Of a stretch of 64,000 bases of DNA, positions 10,429 to 18,577 are shown piece by piece (the stretch's first letter is position 1; each line of letters starts with the position of its first letter). Both the position numbers and the translations under genes were made by a program. Under the pieces are notes generated by a model. It saw only the letters and a program-made list of their open reading frames with translations. It did not search any database and was not told the DNA's origin. The DNA lies in assembly GCA_963809245.1 (NCBI GenBank), contig CAWEIU010000001.1:310001-374000 (forward strand), written 5' to 3'. The stretch comes from Roseiarcus sp963809245 (GTDB taxonomy: Bacteria; Pseudomonadota; Alphaproteobacteria; Rhizobiales; Beijerinckiaceae).

Positions 10429-10956
10429 TCAACCCTCCAGCACATTCGACAGGCGGCCGTATAACAACTCGTCGATGCCTTCGGCGTAGATGTCGCCTTT
10501 AGCGTCCACCCGCAGGAGGTACTGAGGAAGGTTGGCGGTCGCTTGCCCCCAAACTTGCTGGCCTCCGTTTTCGCAGTCGAAGCGGGAATAATGGCCGGGG
10601 CAGTTCAGCGTTTGGTCGGTCGGGTTGTAGGCGAGCGGAAAGCCCTTGTGCGGGCATACGGTCGTAAATCCGACGATGTCGCCGCCAGGGCCGACCCCGC
10701 CAGGCACTTTGATTCCGAGCTTCAGCAATACGCCCGGGGCATCGGCGTCGGGATAGGCGACCTCCAGCGGGGCATTGAGCTTAAGATCGCTCGTGTTCGC
10801 AAGCCGGTTTCCCGGATAGCGAAGCCGCGCGAGTTGCGGGGCCGCCTCGGCCCTTTGTGGAACGACGCTCGTGGCTGCTGCTCCCGCGACGGCGACGCCG
10901 GCCCCGGAAAGGAACCAGCGACGACCAATGTCGACTTTGCGATCACACCTATTCAT
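10429..10956 (-). CDS. aioB: Arsenite oxidase small (Rieske) subunit AioB
   Basis: AioB is the [2Fe-2S] Rieske subunit that passes electrons from AioA to a periplasmic acceptor and brings the complex through the Tat pathway. A twin-arginine signal 'GRRWFLSGAGVAVAGAAA' lies near residues 12-29, followed by an Ala-rich cleavage region. The Rieske ligands are in 'CPHKG' and 'CPGHYSRFD'. The positions of the usual Rieske disulfide are Phe ('CPHKGF') and Gly ('CPGH'), as in the Rhizobium NT-26 type. The ATG at 10956 is placed after AAGGGGG. A longer frame to 11034 would contain the promoter and is rejected. First gene of aioBA-moaA. Confidence 0.93.
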   Translation of the reverse strand: MNRCDRKVDIGRRWFLSGAGVAVAGAAATSVVPQRAEAAPQLARLRYPGNRLANTSDLKLNAPLEVAYPDADAPGVLLKLGIKVPGGVGPGGDIVGFTTVCPHKGFPLAYNPTDQTLNCPGHYSRFDCENGGQQVWGQATANLPQYLLRVDAKGDIYAEGIDELLYGRLSNVLEG

Positions 10957-10995
10957 CCGCTTCCCCCTTGCTAAAGGAATTATGGGATCGCAATC

Positions 10996-11010
10996 GCAAG
11001 AGGGGCGCCG
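10996..11010 (-). promoter_or_regulatory. Sigma-54 (-24/-12) promoter of aioBA
   Basis: On the minus strand the sequence reads CGGCGC-CCCTC-TTGC, matching the -24/-12 pattern TGGCAC-N5-TTGC with exact spacing. The predicted transcript starts about 28 bases before the aioB ATG. AioR, encoded upstream, is a sigma-54-dependent activator, so this fits established aio regulation. Confidence 0.7.
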
Positions 11011-11092
11011 CGCGGCGTCAGGGTGGTTAGCCAAGCAAAATCAAGGGGAAGCGCATCCGGAGTCGCATTGGCTGTCCGGAACTACGAACATC

Positions 11093-11120
11093 TTCGAAAA
11101 CCGAGGTTTGGAAATTCGAA
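11093..11120. promoter_or_regulatory. Paired TTCGAA hexamers, possible AioR upstream site
   Basis: Two TTCGAA palindromes (11093-11098 and 11115-11120) are 16 bases apart, so their starts are 22 bases (two helical turns) apart, and they lie about 120 bases upstream of the predicted aioB transcription start. That is a normal distance for an enhancer bound by an NtrC-type activator. No binding site is proven. Confidence 0.4.
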
Positions 11121-11177
11121 CGCGTGGAAGCCTATGCTGCGGCAGCTGCCGCCTACCTGTTCCAGCGCGTCGCGTGG

Positions 11178-12512
11178 TCACTGCCGTGACGGCTCGGCGT
11201 CGATGCCGAACCGATGCATCTTTTCCCACAGCGTCGTGCGCGAAATCTCAAGCCTCTTCGCTGCTTCGCTGATCTGACCGCCGGTTTCGCGGAGCATCCG
11301 TTCAATTTGGCGTTTCTCGGCGGCGTCTCGGACCGCTGCGAGCGAAAGGATCGGAATAGACTCGTCGACCTTCGCTTGCGCCCGTTCAGGAAACATATCG
11401 GCTGGCATCACCCATGGACCTGTTGCAAGTGTCACCGCTCGTTCGACGCGATTGCGCAACTCGCGAACGTTCCCGCGCCATGGATGAGCCAGCGCGGCTT
11501 CTTCGGCCATCGAACCGATGCCCCGCAGCGAATTGTCGTGCTGCTGGGTGAAGAGCGCGAAATATCGAGACAGAAGCCACGCAATATCGTCTGGCCGCTC
11601 GCGAAGAGGCGGGACCTCAACCGTCACGGCATTGATCCGGTAGAAGAGGTCCTCTCGGAAGGTCCCGCGGCGCACCTGCTCGGAAAGATCCTCGCTTGTG
11701 GCGCACACGACGCGCGCCTTCAACGCGATGGGCGACTCGCCGCCGACACGATGAAACGATCTCTCCTCAAGCACGCGCAACATTTTCGATTGGAGCGCAA
11801 GTGGCATCGCTGCGATCTCGTCGAGAAACAGTATGCCGCCGCGGGCGCGCTCGGCATAACCCAGATGACGTTGATGGGCTCCGGAGAACGCGCCCCGCTC
11901 ATGGCCGAAAACTTCGCTTTCGAGAAGCTCTGCCGGGATAGCGGCGCAATTCACCGCCATGAATGGCTCGCTCGCCGACGGCGAGACCTGATGCAAAAAC
12001 CGCGCGCAGACCTCCTTGCCAGTCCCCGTTTCCCCGGTGAACAGAACGGACAGCGATCGGGGCCCCAACCTCCGCAGCAGCGATTCGATTCCGCGCATCG
12101 ATGATGACACGCCAAGCACATCTTGGCTGTCGCCGCGTACGCGCAGCGACAGTATTTCGCGCGCCTTTGGAAACAGGCTCGCAAGCTCAAAAGGCTTAGT
12201 TAGATAGTCATGCGCTCCTGCGCGGACGAGGGCGACCGCCTGATCAATTTGGCCGAACGCGGTCATGAAGATGAAGGGGGTCGCCGGCGAGCGAGCGTTC
12301 GCGGCACGAAACACGTCCTCACCCGTCATGTCGGGAAGCCGAATGTCGCAGAGCACAAGGTCAGGACACAGTGCGGACATGCCGTCGACGGCTTGCTTGC
12401 CGGTGTTCCACCAAATGGTTCTCCATCCCTCCAATTCGAGAGCACGCTGAAGGGATTCGCCCATAATTGGATCATCATCGACAACCGCGATGCATCCAAG
12501 CTCACCCGACAT
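11178..12512 (-). CDS. aioR: Sigma-54-dependent response regulator AioR
   Basis: This is a 444-residue NtrC-type regulator for arsenite oxidation genes. Its receiver domain spans residues 1-120 with phospho-acceptor D56 in 'CDIRLP' and conserved K106. The AAA+ domain has Walker A 'GETGTGKE' (160-167), the sigma-54 contact loop as 'GAFSGA' (207-212, Ser for the usual Thr) and Walker B 'ILFLDE'. A Fis-type helix-turn-helix closes the protein ('AAKRLEISRTTLWEKMHRFGI'). The ATG at 12512 overlaps the end of aioS; an upstream TTG at 12530 is possible. It should be phosphorylated by AioS and act at the -24/-12 promoter before aioB. Confidence 0.92.
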   Translation of the reverse strand: MSGELGCIAVVDDDPIMGESLQRALELEGWRTIWWNTGKQAVDGMSALCPDLVLCDIRLPDMTGEDVFRAANARSPATPFIFMTAFGQIDQAVALVRAGAHDYLTKPFELASLFPKAREILSLRVRGDSQDVLGVSSSMRGIESLLRRLGPRSLSVLFTGETGTGKEVCARFLHQVSPSASEPFMAVNCAAIPAELLESEVFGHERGAFSGAHQRHLGYAERARGGILFLDEIAAMPLALQSKMLRVLEERSFHRVGGESPIALKARVVCATSEDLSEQVRRGTFREDLFYRINAVTVEVPPLRERPDDIAWLLSRYFALFTQQHDNSLRGIGSMAEEAALAHPWRGNVRELRNRVERAVTLATGPWVMPADMFPERAQAKVDESIPILSLAAVRDAAEKRQIERMLRETGGQISEAAKRLEISRTTLWEKMHRFGIDAEPSRQ

Positions 12513-13986
12513 GCACTTCCTCCTCGCCAAGAGGCTGTTGGACGGTGTCTAGTTGAGCGACACGCTGGAACGGCCAGGTCACTCGGATGACGGTCGTTAG
12601 ACCGGTCTGCTGCACGATGGAAATCTCGCCATGCTCATCAGCAACGAGGCGGCGCACGATCCACAGTCCAAGACCGCCGCCAACGGCGGGAGCATCCTCG
12701 GAGGGGGCGACAAGGTCCTTCGCCCTGTCATCGGGGAGGCCAGGGCCTTGGTCGCCGACGTCCACTATGAGTGCGATGTCTGAGGCGTGTGCACGCATAA
12801 AGACGGTTCCACCTTGCGGCGTTGCGGCACAAGCATTGATGAGGAGGTTGAGGGTAGCTTGCCTCACGCTTTCGCTGGCCACCGCGAGCGATCCCCGGAT
12901 GTCGTTGCGCCAGTCGAGCCGAATGTACTTTCGCGAGACCTCCGGCTCAATGAGCAGGCGCAGATCCTCGAAATCGACTGCCCTCGTCGAACTGCGGGCG
13001 GTTTCACGCCTGTAGTTCACCAGGTTAGAGCGTACTATATTTCGTATGTGCGCCAGGCCGCGCTCCAGCAGATTTAGCGTGGCCTCTCGTGCGTTCGGAT
13101 CTTCGCCATGGCGGCGCAACGTGTCCAACGCATTGAAGAGACCTCCCAGTGGATTGTTGACCTCATGGGACATCGCGGACGCGAGCTTGCCTAAGACCGC
13201 GTACTTCTCCTGGGCGGCGAGGCGAGAAGCGAGTTCTTCACGTTCATTCAGCGCTCGCGCCATCGCATTAAATCGTTCGAACAGCCGGTCGAACTCACGG
13301 GAAATCCCACGGCGTTTCGACTCGGGGATCAGATCGACCCGTCCTGCACGAACCCGCTCGACGTATCCACCCAACAGGGTCAAAGGTTCGAGCATACGCT
13401 TGAGGGTGATCCAGCCGACAGCGGCGAATCCAAGCGCGAGAGCCGCGTTAACCGCCACCAGTGTCCACAGCACTCGGTGGCGCACGCGTAGCAATTCGGA
13501 AATATCAATCTCCGAAAGGATGCGACCGATCGAGAAGCCTTCCTCGCGCAGCGTTCGCACTGCCCAGGCCCGCTCAAACTGGCTATCGATGATGAGACCG
13601 TCCTGCGCTGGGAAGTGCTTTCCGATGTCGGGTGGAAGGCTGCTCTGGACCGGGAATTGGACGGGATCGGAGGCAGCGAGAATTTTCCCGTTTGGGAATT
13701 CGACGATTGCGAAGCGAACGTTTACACCGGTGTAATGGCTACGCGCCCGGTCGAGCGCGTCGAAGGCTTCCCATACGTCGGCGCGGACGGCAGAGGGAAT
13801 GACGGCAGCTGACAACCCATCGAGGTACGCGCTCGTTAGCTGGCGAAGATTGTTTTCCTGATCCGCTTCCAATCGGCTCAGCACGAATTGAGAAATTACG
13901 ATGGCGACGCCAATCATCAGGCCTGCCGCAAGTACTGGGACTTTCCAGGCAAGCGGCCAATTGGTCATGCGAACAAAAGGACTCAT
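12502..13986 (-). CDS. aioS: Arsenite-responsive sensor histidine kinase AioS
   Basis: This is a membrane histidine kinase of about 494 residues. TM1 lies near residues 14-35, a periplasmic domain of about 135 residues follows, TM2 is near 173-193, then a HAMP-like linker. The dimerisation/phosphoacceptor box is 'AMSHEVNNPLGG' with H274, and the ATPase domain shows 'NLLINACAATP' and 'DQGPGLPDD'. It should autophosphorylate when AioX reports arsenite and pass phosphate to AioR. The ATG at 13986 shares one base with the aioX stop, so translation is probably coupled. The aioX-S-R gene order and sizes support the name. Confidence 0.9.
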   Translation of the reverse strand: MSPFVRMTNWPLAWKVPVLAAGLMIGVAIVISQFVLSRLEADQENNLRQLTSAYLDGLSAAVIPSAVRADVWEAFDALDRARSHYTGVNVRFAIVEFPNGKILAASDPVQFPVQSSLPPDIGKHFPAQDGLIIDSQFERAWAVRTLREEGFSIGRILSEIDISELLRVRHRVLWTLVAVNAALALGFAAVGWITLKRMLEPLTLLGGYVERVRAGRVDLIPESKRRGISREFDRLFERFNAMARALNEREELASRLAAQEKYAVLGKLASAMSHEVNNPLGGLFNALDTLRRHGEDPNAREATLNLLERGLAHIRNIVRSNLVNYRRETARSSTRAVDFEDLRLLIEPEVSRKYIRLDWRNDIRGSLAVASESVRQATLNLLINACAATPQGGTVFMRAHASDIALIVDVGDQGPGLPDDRAKDLVAPSEDAPAVGGGLGLWIVRRLVADEHGEISIVQQTGLTTVIRVTWPFQRVAQLDTVQQPLGEEEVHVG

Positions 13987-14882
13987 CAGGCCTGCGCCTT
14001 TACAACGAGCCATTTCTCAAGAGTGCCGCGATAGAGATCGGGGCTGGCCTGGGTGAAGCCGTCGAGCGCCAGAATTGAAAGAACGCTCTGGCCGAGCGGG
14101 TGGGAGGGCATTTCGATAAAGGCGCTGGAAATTGACTTCGCTAAGGCTGTGTCGCTTGCCGATTTCAGGCCGACAATCGGGGGAAAGCCCAGTCGCTCGG
14201 ACCTGTAGACCACCTGGGTCTTCTCGACGAGGGCGGGCTCGCGAGTGCGCATGACGTCCCAAACGTACCCGTCGATGCTTCCGCTTTCGGCCAATCCCGA
14301 CGCGACCGCACGCACGACATTTCGGTGTCCATAAGTGAAGAAGGACGTTCGGAAGAACTGGTCCGGCGTCGTCCGGCGCAAAGCGAGAAGGTACCGGGTG
14401 ACCAGATAACCCGACGTGCTGTCCGGGTCCGAAAACGCATGCACAGTGCCGCGGATATCGTCAAAGGTCTCAGCTTTGCTGCCCTCGCTGACGATTACAT
14501 AGGTTTGGTACAACGGCTCGTGCTGATAGAGCGGAACCGCCAAGAGAGCGAGCTGGTCCTCGTGCTGAACGTACGGATCGTCGCAGACCCATGCGGCGTC
14601 GAGCTGCCCGGAGAGCAGCATCGCCGTGATCTCCTGATAGGTCCTTCGCTTGATGAGTTGAACCGGCCGCCCGAGTTGCGCGACGAGATAGGATTCGAGC
14701 AGCGAGAGGAGCTGAATATCCGAGTCGAGAAACAGGGGATTGAGACCAATACTGACAGTTTCGGCGGCGCCCGCTGGGTCTTTTGACCACAGCAGTATTG
14801 TCGCGAGCCCGCCAGCGAGCATATTCCGCCGCCCGATCAGCGGCCCCTCGACGGCGTGGCGTGGCGCCGACTTCCCGGGCAT
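13986..14882 (-). CDS. aioX: Periplasmic arsenite-binding protein AioX
   Basis: This 298-residue PhnD-like periplasmic binding protein senses As(III) and triggers AioS. A Tat-like signal 'GRRNMLAGGLATILL' occupies residues 18-32. The only cysteine is C100 in 'AAWVCDDPYV', matching the single essential cysteine reported for AioX (C108 in Agrobacterium tumefaciens 5A). The ATG at 14882 follows AAGGA by four bases. It is the first gene of aioXSR and has its own sigma-70-type promoter upstream. Confidence 0.9.
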   Translation of the reverse strand: MPGKSAPRHAVEGPLIGRRNMLAGGLATILLWSKDPAGAAETVSIGLNPLFLDSDIQLLSLLESYLVAQLGRPVQLIKRRTYQEITAMLLSGQLDAAWVCDDPYVQHEDQLALLAVPLYQHEPLYQTYVIVSEGSKAETFDDIRGTVHAFSDPDSTSGYLVTRYLLALRRTTPDQFFRTSFFTYGHRNVVRAVASGLAESGSIDGYVWDVMRTREPALVEKTQVVYRSERLGFPPIVGLKSASDTALAKSISSAFIEMPSHPLGQSVLSILALDGFTQASPDLYRGTLEKWLVVKAQA

Positions 14883-14950
14883 TTATTCCTTCCCGTCAGC
14901 GTCCTTGTTTTGAATCGGCGGCCAACAGACCGCATTGGACGCTTGGAATT

Positions 14951-14979
14951 ATTATAGTGGCGCAGTCGACTGGCGGCAA
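14951..14979 (-). promoter_or_regulatory. Sigma-70-type promoter of aioXSR
   Basis: The minus strand carries TTGCCG (14974-14979), a 17-base spacer and TATAAT (14951-14956), leaving a leader of about 60 bases with a Shine-Dalgarno site before the aioX ATG. It suggests basal expression of the sensory genes independent of AioR. Confidence 0.6.
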
Positions 14980-15081
14980 TCTCCTTCGTTATATCTGCGT
15001 GTATATGGCGAGCTGCCCGCTTGCTCGGCGACGGCTGCATCGCGAATACTATTGATGCGAAATTGTGAGCGCCTCGTCAGA

Positions 15082-16305
15082 CTACGGCGACCCCGTCAGT
15101 GGAGCGGGACGCAACATCAAAAATAGGCCCGTCGCCAGCGCAATATTGACAATCGCTGCGGCTACGAAAACCGCCATCGCCGTGTCCGCTCCGCCGGTCG
15201 AAAGTAGAACTGCGCCGATCGAGGGAGCCACCGCCTGAGCGACCAGACTTGGCATAGCGATGCGTCCCATGACGATCGGATAGCGCTCAGGGCCGAAGAT
15301 GGCGAGCGGCAGAGTCCCCCGCGCAATGCTCTCCAGCCCAATCCCGGCGCCGTACATCGCCAAGGCCAGCGCTATGACGCGCGCTCCGATCCAAAGTTCC
15401 GCCAGTCCCGCAGCAACGAGCGCGGTCGAAACGACATGGGTCCAAATCGGGTGATGGCGACGCGCAATGGCCATCTCGACCGCTCGGGCGACGACCTGGC
15501 AGGGCCCGACGATGGCGCCGAGAGCCACGGCGGCGGCGAGGGGAACTGCTTTCGTTTGCAGCACGGTCAACAGATGGACAGAGAGCGCCGTGGAGATCAT
15601 CGAACTCAACGTGATCGTCACGGCGAGGAGAGGAAACAATGAGCTTCGCGGAAGTCCCAACTCCGCCCCACGTCGCGCCGGCGCGACCGAGGGCGCGAAC
15701 GACGCCGCCGATCGTGGCGATTCTCGCGGCAAGAGGAACAGATAGGCCGGTAGCGCAATCGCGATCTGGAAGCCGGCATAGGCGAGACACGCGCCGCGCC
15801 ACCCGACATGCGTTTCCAGCGCCGCTGAGAGCGGCCAGCAGATCGTGCTGGCGAAGCCGCCGAACAATGTCAGGGTGGTGATCGCCGAGCGTCCGCCGTG
15901 GCCGAACAACCTGCCGAGGGTCGCGAAGGCCGGATCGTAGAGGCCAGCGCCCATACCGAGTCCGACGACGACCCAGCCTGTCAAATAGACCGGCAGAGAA
16001 CGCGCCGAGGCGACGAGCACCAGTCCGGCCGCCAGCAACGCCGCACTCGACGCGAGGACGGGACGCCCGCCTCGCTGGGCTATGTTCCGGCCAACCCACG
16101 GCGAAACCAAGCCCGCGATCAACAGACCGAGCGAGACCCCGCCAACTACGGAGGACAGCGACCAGCCTGTGTCAGCAGCGATCGGCTTAGCGAGTACCGC
16201 GAGCAAATAGTAGGACGAGCCCCAGGCGAATATCTGCGTCACCCCCAGGACCGGGATGACAATGAGGCGGTTCGGTTCGCGTGAAGCGAGCACGTCGTCA
16301 CTCAC
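15082..16305 (-). CDS. MFS transporter coupled to the ars flavoprotein
   Basis: This is a 407-residue, 12-helix major facilitator with 'GVTQIFAWGSSYYLLAVLAKPI' at the start and a loop 2-3 motif 'GRNIAQRGGRPVL'. The GTG start at 16305 overlaps the stop of the upstream flavoprotein gene as GTGA, so the two are translationally coupled and belong to one arsR-led operon. Transport of an arsenical or of the flavoprotein's product is likely from context. MFS arsenical exporters such as ArsK and ArsJ are known, but the sequence alone does not assign this protein to either. Confidence 0.8.
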   Translation of the reverse strand: MSDDVLASREPNRLIVIPVLGVTQIFAWGSSYYLLAVLAKPIAADTGWSLSSVVGGVSLGLLIAGLVSPWVGRNIAQRGGRPVLASSAALLAAGLVLVASARSLPVYLTGWVVVGLGMGAGLYDPAFATLGRLFGHGGRSAITTLTLFGGFASTICWPLSAALETHVGWRGACLAYAGFQIAIALPAYLFLLPRESPRSAASFAPSVAPARRGAELGLPRSSLFPLLAVTITLSSMISTALSVHLLTVLQTKAVPLAAAVALGAIVGPCQVVARAVEMAIARRHHPIWTHVVSTALVAAGLAELWIGARVIALALAMYGAGIGLESIARGTLPLAIFGPERYPIVMGRIAMPSLVAQAVAPSIGAVLLSTGGADTAMAVFVAAAIVNIALATGLFLMLRPAPLTGSP

Positions 16306-17678
16306 GCGGCAGTCCCAGATCCGCAACCGGCGTTGCCCTGTTGCTTTGCGAGCGCATCCGCAAGCTTCAGCGAAGAGCCGCTGCAACAACCGGCGGCTTC
16401 AGTCTCGGTCGCAATAGAACGTGTTGAGCAGACGCCGGTCTCGGGAAGGACCAGCCTTACGTCGTCTGCCGCTGCCACATCGCCGGCGATCGCGGCGGCC
16501 ACCGAGCGAACCTGCTCATAGCCGGTGAGCAACAGAAACGTCGGTGCGCGACCGTAGCTCTTGATGCCGACAATGTAGAAGCCGGGCTCCGGATGTGACA
16601 GCTCCCGATGCCCGTGGGGTGGCACCGAGCCGCAGGAGTGCAGGTTCGGATCGATCAATGGACCAAGGGCCTTGACGCCCTCCAGCGATGGATCGATGTC
16701 CAGACGCAGCTCTCGCGTGAGCGACAGGTCCGGACGCTGCCCCGTTGCGGCGATGATTCGATCCACCGGCCCGATTCCGCTTAGCCCGTTAGCTGTCTCA
16801 CCTTCGACGATGACTTTCTCGCCCCGCGCTTGGAGAGCGAGGCACGAAAAACCCGAGACCAGTTCGACACGCCCGCTCTCGACAAGGGCCCGTAGGTCGG
16901 CTCCGAGTTCGCCCCGCGCCGGTAGTTCGTCGGCGTCCCCGCTGCCGTAGACCCTGGCAAGATCGGCGCCGCGCGTAGCCCAGAGAAGCGACATGCCCGG
17001 TTCCGATTCGGCGAGTTGAGCGAGTTCGAGCAGCGCATTGGCGGCAGAGTGTCCCGACCCGACGACGAGCGTCGTTCGACCCGCGTAGACTTGCCGGTCG
17101 CGCCCAAGAATGTCGGGAATACCGTACGCGATTCGATGCGCCAGTTCCGCCTCGCCCTCGGCGGACAACCCGCTGGCGCCAAGTGGATTCGGCGTCGTCC
17201 ATGTGCCTGAGGCGTCGATGACGGCGCGCGCTAGGTCACGTCGAACGCCATTCCGCGACACGACTGTCAGGACGAAGGGGCGGGTCTCCCGCCCTCGACT
17301 GGCGACCTTGTCCATTCCGCGCCGAGAAATCGCCGTTACGCGGGCGGTGGTCTCAATGACGGCCGCCAACTCTGGGGTTCGCGCCAGCGGCTCGAGGTAG
17401 GCGACCACCACGTCGGCGCCAGTAGGGCAGACGTCCTGCGGGGGCGAGCGCCACCCTTGATGCTCAAGCAGCGCCGTCGCCTCGGCGTCGACGGAATAGC
17501 GCCACGGTGTGAAGAGGCGCACGTGGCCCCAATCGCGCAGGTTCGCGCCGACGGCGGAACCGGCTTCGTAGACTTTCGCCAGCAAGCCGCGAGCAACGAG
17601 GTGAGCGGCCGCCGCAAGACCGACCGGTCCGGCGCCGACAACCGCAACCGGGAGGGAATTGAAGGTCACTGACTTCAT
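16302..17678 (-). CDS. Flavin-dependent oxidoreductase in ars operon, Cys-rich tail
   Basis: This 458-residue FAD/NAD(P)-binding protein resembles flavin-containing monooxygenases. It has an N-terminal FAD Rossmann motif 'VAVVGAGPVGLAAAAHL' (about residues 10-26) and a second nucleotide motif 'TTLVVGSGHSAANALLEL' (about 190-207). 'IIAATGQRPDLSL' lies near 315. The C-terminus adds a tail with four cysteines ('GVCSTRS', 'AGCCSGSS', 'AGCGSG') that could bind a trivalent arsenical. The ATG at 17678 follows AAGGA. It lies 47 bp after arsR and overlaps the MFS gene. Flavin monooxygenases acting on organoarsenicals are known in ars operons; the substrate here is unknown. Confidence 0.82.
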   Translation of the reverse strand: MKSVTFNSLPVAVVGAGPVGLAAAAHLVARGLLAKVYEAGSAVGANLRDWGHVRLFTPWRYSVDAEATALLEHQGWRSPPQDVCPTGADVVVAYLEPLARTPELAAVIETTARVTAISRRGMDKVASRGRETRPFVLTVVSRNGVRRDLARAVIDASGTWTTPNPLGASGLSAEGEAELAHRIAYGIPDILGRDRQVYAGRTTLVVGSGHSAANALLELAQLAESEPGMSLLWATRGADLARVYGSGDADELPARGELGADLRALVESGRVELVSGFSCLALQARGEKVIVEGETANGLSGIGPVDRIIAATGQRPDLSLTRELRLDIDPSLEGVKALGPLIDPNLHSCGSVPPHGHRELSHPEPGFYIVGIKSYGRAPTFLLLTGYEQVRSVAAAIAGDVAAADDVRLVLPETGVCSTRSIATETEAAGCCSGSSLKLADALAKQQGNAGCGSGTAA

Positions 17679-17725
17679 ATTCCATCCTTCCGGTATTATT
17701 GAAATTATACCGACAATACGTCGTC

Positions 17726-18046
17726 TTAGGCGGCCGCGTCGCCTTGTGTTGCGTTGGGTGCGGCGTCGGCGCAGCACTCGTCGACCAGGAATGCGATTAG
17801 GATCTCCATCGCGGGGTAGTTGGCGCGGCAGATGAGCGTCGTCGCTTGGCGCTCCTGAGTCACAAGGCCAGTCAGAATGAGGCGGTGCAGATGGTGGGAG
17901 AGCGTCGACGCGGCGATGCCTACCTTTTCCTGAAGGCGTCCGACCGGCATTCCCCCGTCACCGGCGCGAACAAGCGCACGATACACCTTGAGGCGCGTAG
18001 CGTTGCCGAGCGCTTCGAGTTGCTTGGCAGCTTTTTCGACTTTCAT
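17726..18046 (-). CDS. arsR: ArsR-family arsenite-responsive repressor (first operon)
   Basis: This is a 106-residue winged-helix repressor. 'LEALGNATRLKVYRAL' lies near residues 10-25, the DNA-reading helix is 'IAASTLSHHLHRL', and the likely As(III) ligands are C73 and the vicinal pair C91-C92 in 'DECCADA'. It should repress its own operon (flavoprotein and MFS) until arsenite binds. The ATG at 18046 is just seven bases from the -10 box, so the message may be leaderless. The segment upstream has no Shine-Dalgarno sequence. Confidence 0.9.
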   Translation of the reverse strand: MKVEKAAKQLEALGNATRLKVYRALVRAGDGGMPVGRLQEKVGIAASTLSHHLHRLILTGLVTQERQATTLICRANYPAMEILIAFLVDECCADAAPNATQGDAAA

Positions 18047-18053
18047 GGAAATA

Positions 18054-18082
18054 TAGATAGTTGCGCACGGGTGGCGTGTCAA
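18054..18082 (-). promoter_or_regulatory. Strong promoter of the arsR-flavoprotein-MFS operon
   Basis: The minus strand shows a perfect -35 box TTGACA (18077-18082), 17-base spacing and TATCTA (18054-18059). Transcription should begin at or within a base or two of the arsR ATG. Confidence 0.75.
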
Positions 18083-18120
18083 TCACAACTTCAACGGAGT
18101 TCGAAATATGCACGCACGCG

Positions 18121-18495
18121 CTAGAGGCAATGGCTTTGGTACCCGCCGCTCACTTCAGTAATCGAACCGGCGCGGTCCGCCTGCCAAAGCACCCGCACGA
18201 TCTTTGTACACAAGAGCCCGTTCCACACGAAGGCGCCAGCGTTGGCTCCATCGCGATGCCGCCATTCTGGCTTGAAGTTCTCGGTTGCAAGATAGTCGAT
18301 AAGCTTGTCCTCACTCGTTCCCACCGGGAAGCGATCGCGAATTCGGCCGTCCAGCTCGTGGTCGAATTGCGATTCATCACCAGGCAAGGTCGCGGCAATC
18401 TCCGGAAGGCTCCGCATGCCGCCGGCGAGCTTTCCGGCGCCGAAGGACGCAATCATGAGAAACACTGTAATCCCGGGCCATAGAGCGCGTCTCAT
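18121..18495 (-). CDS. Small membrane-anchored protein of unknown function
   Basis: This protein of 124 residues (ATG at 18495, or 125 from a GTG at 18498) has one N-terminal hydrophobic segment ('LWPGITVFLMIASFGAG'), so it is probably anchored with its body in the periplasm. The region 'RIRDRFPVGTSEDKLIDYL' resembles the short motif seen in BamE/SmpA-like small lipoprotein folds, though no lipobox is present. It lies 79 bp after acr3 on the same strand and may be the last gene of that operon. No function can be assigned. Confidence 0.6.
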   Translation of the reverse strand: MRRALWPGITVFLMIASFGAGKLAGGMRSLPEIAATLPGDESQFDHELDGRIRDRFPVGTSEDKLIDYLATENFKPEWRHRDGANAGAFVWNGLLCTKIVRVLWQADRAGSITEVSGGYQSHCL

Positions 18496-18577
18496 CACGC
18501 TGGCCCCGTCGTCAGCAGCTCGAAAGCCTGAGCCGCCGTGCGTAAGCGGCGCACGAGTACGCGGCTCAGCAAGTCGT

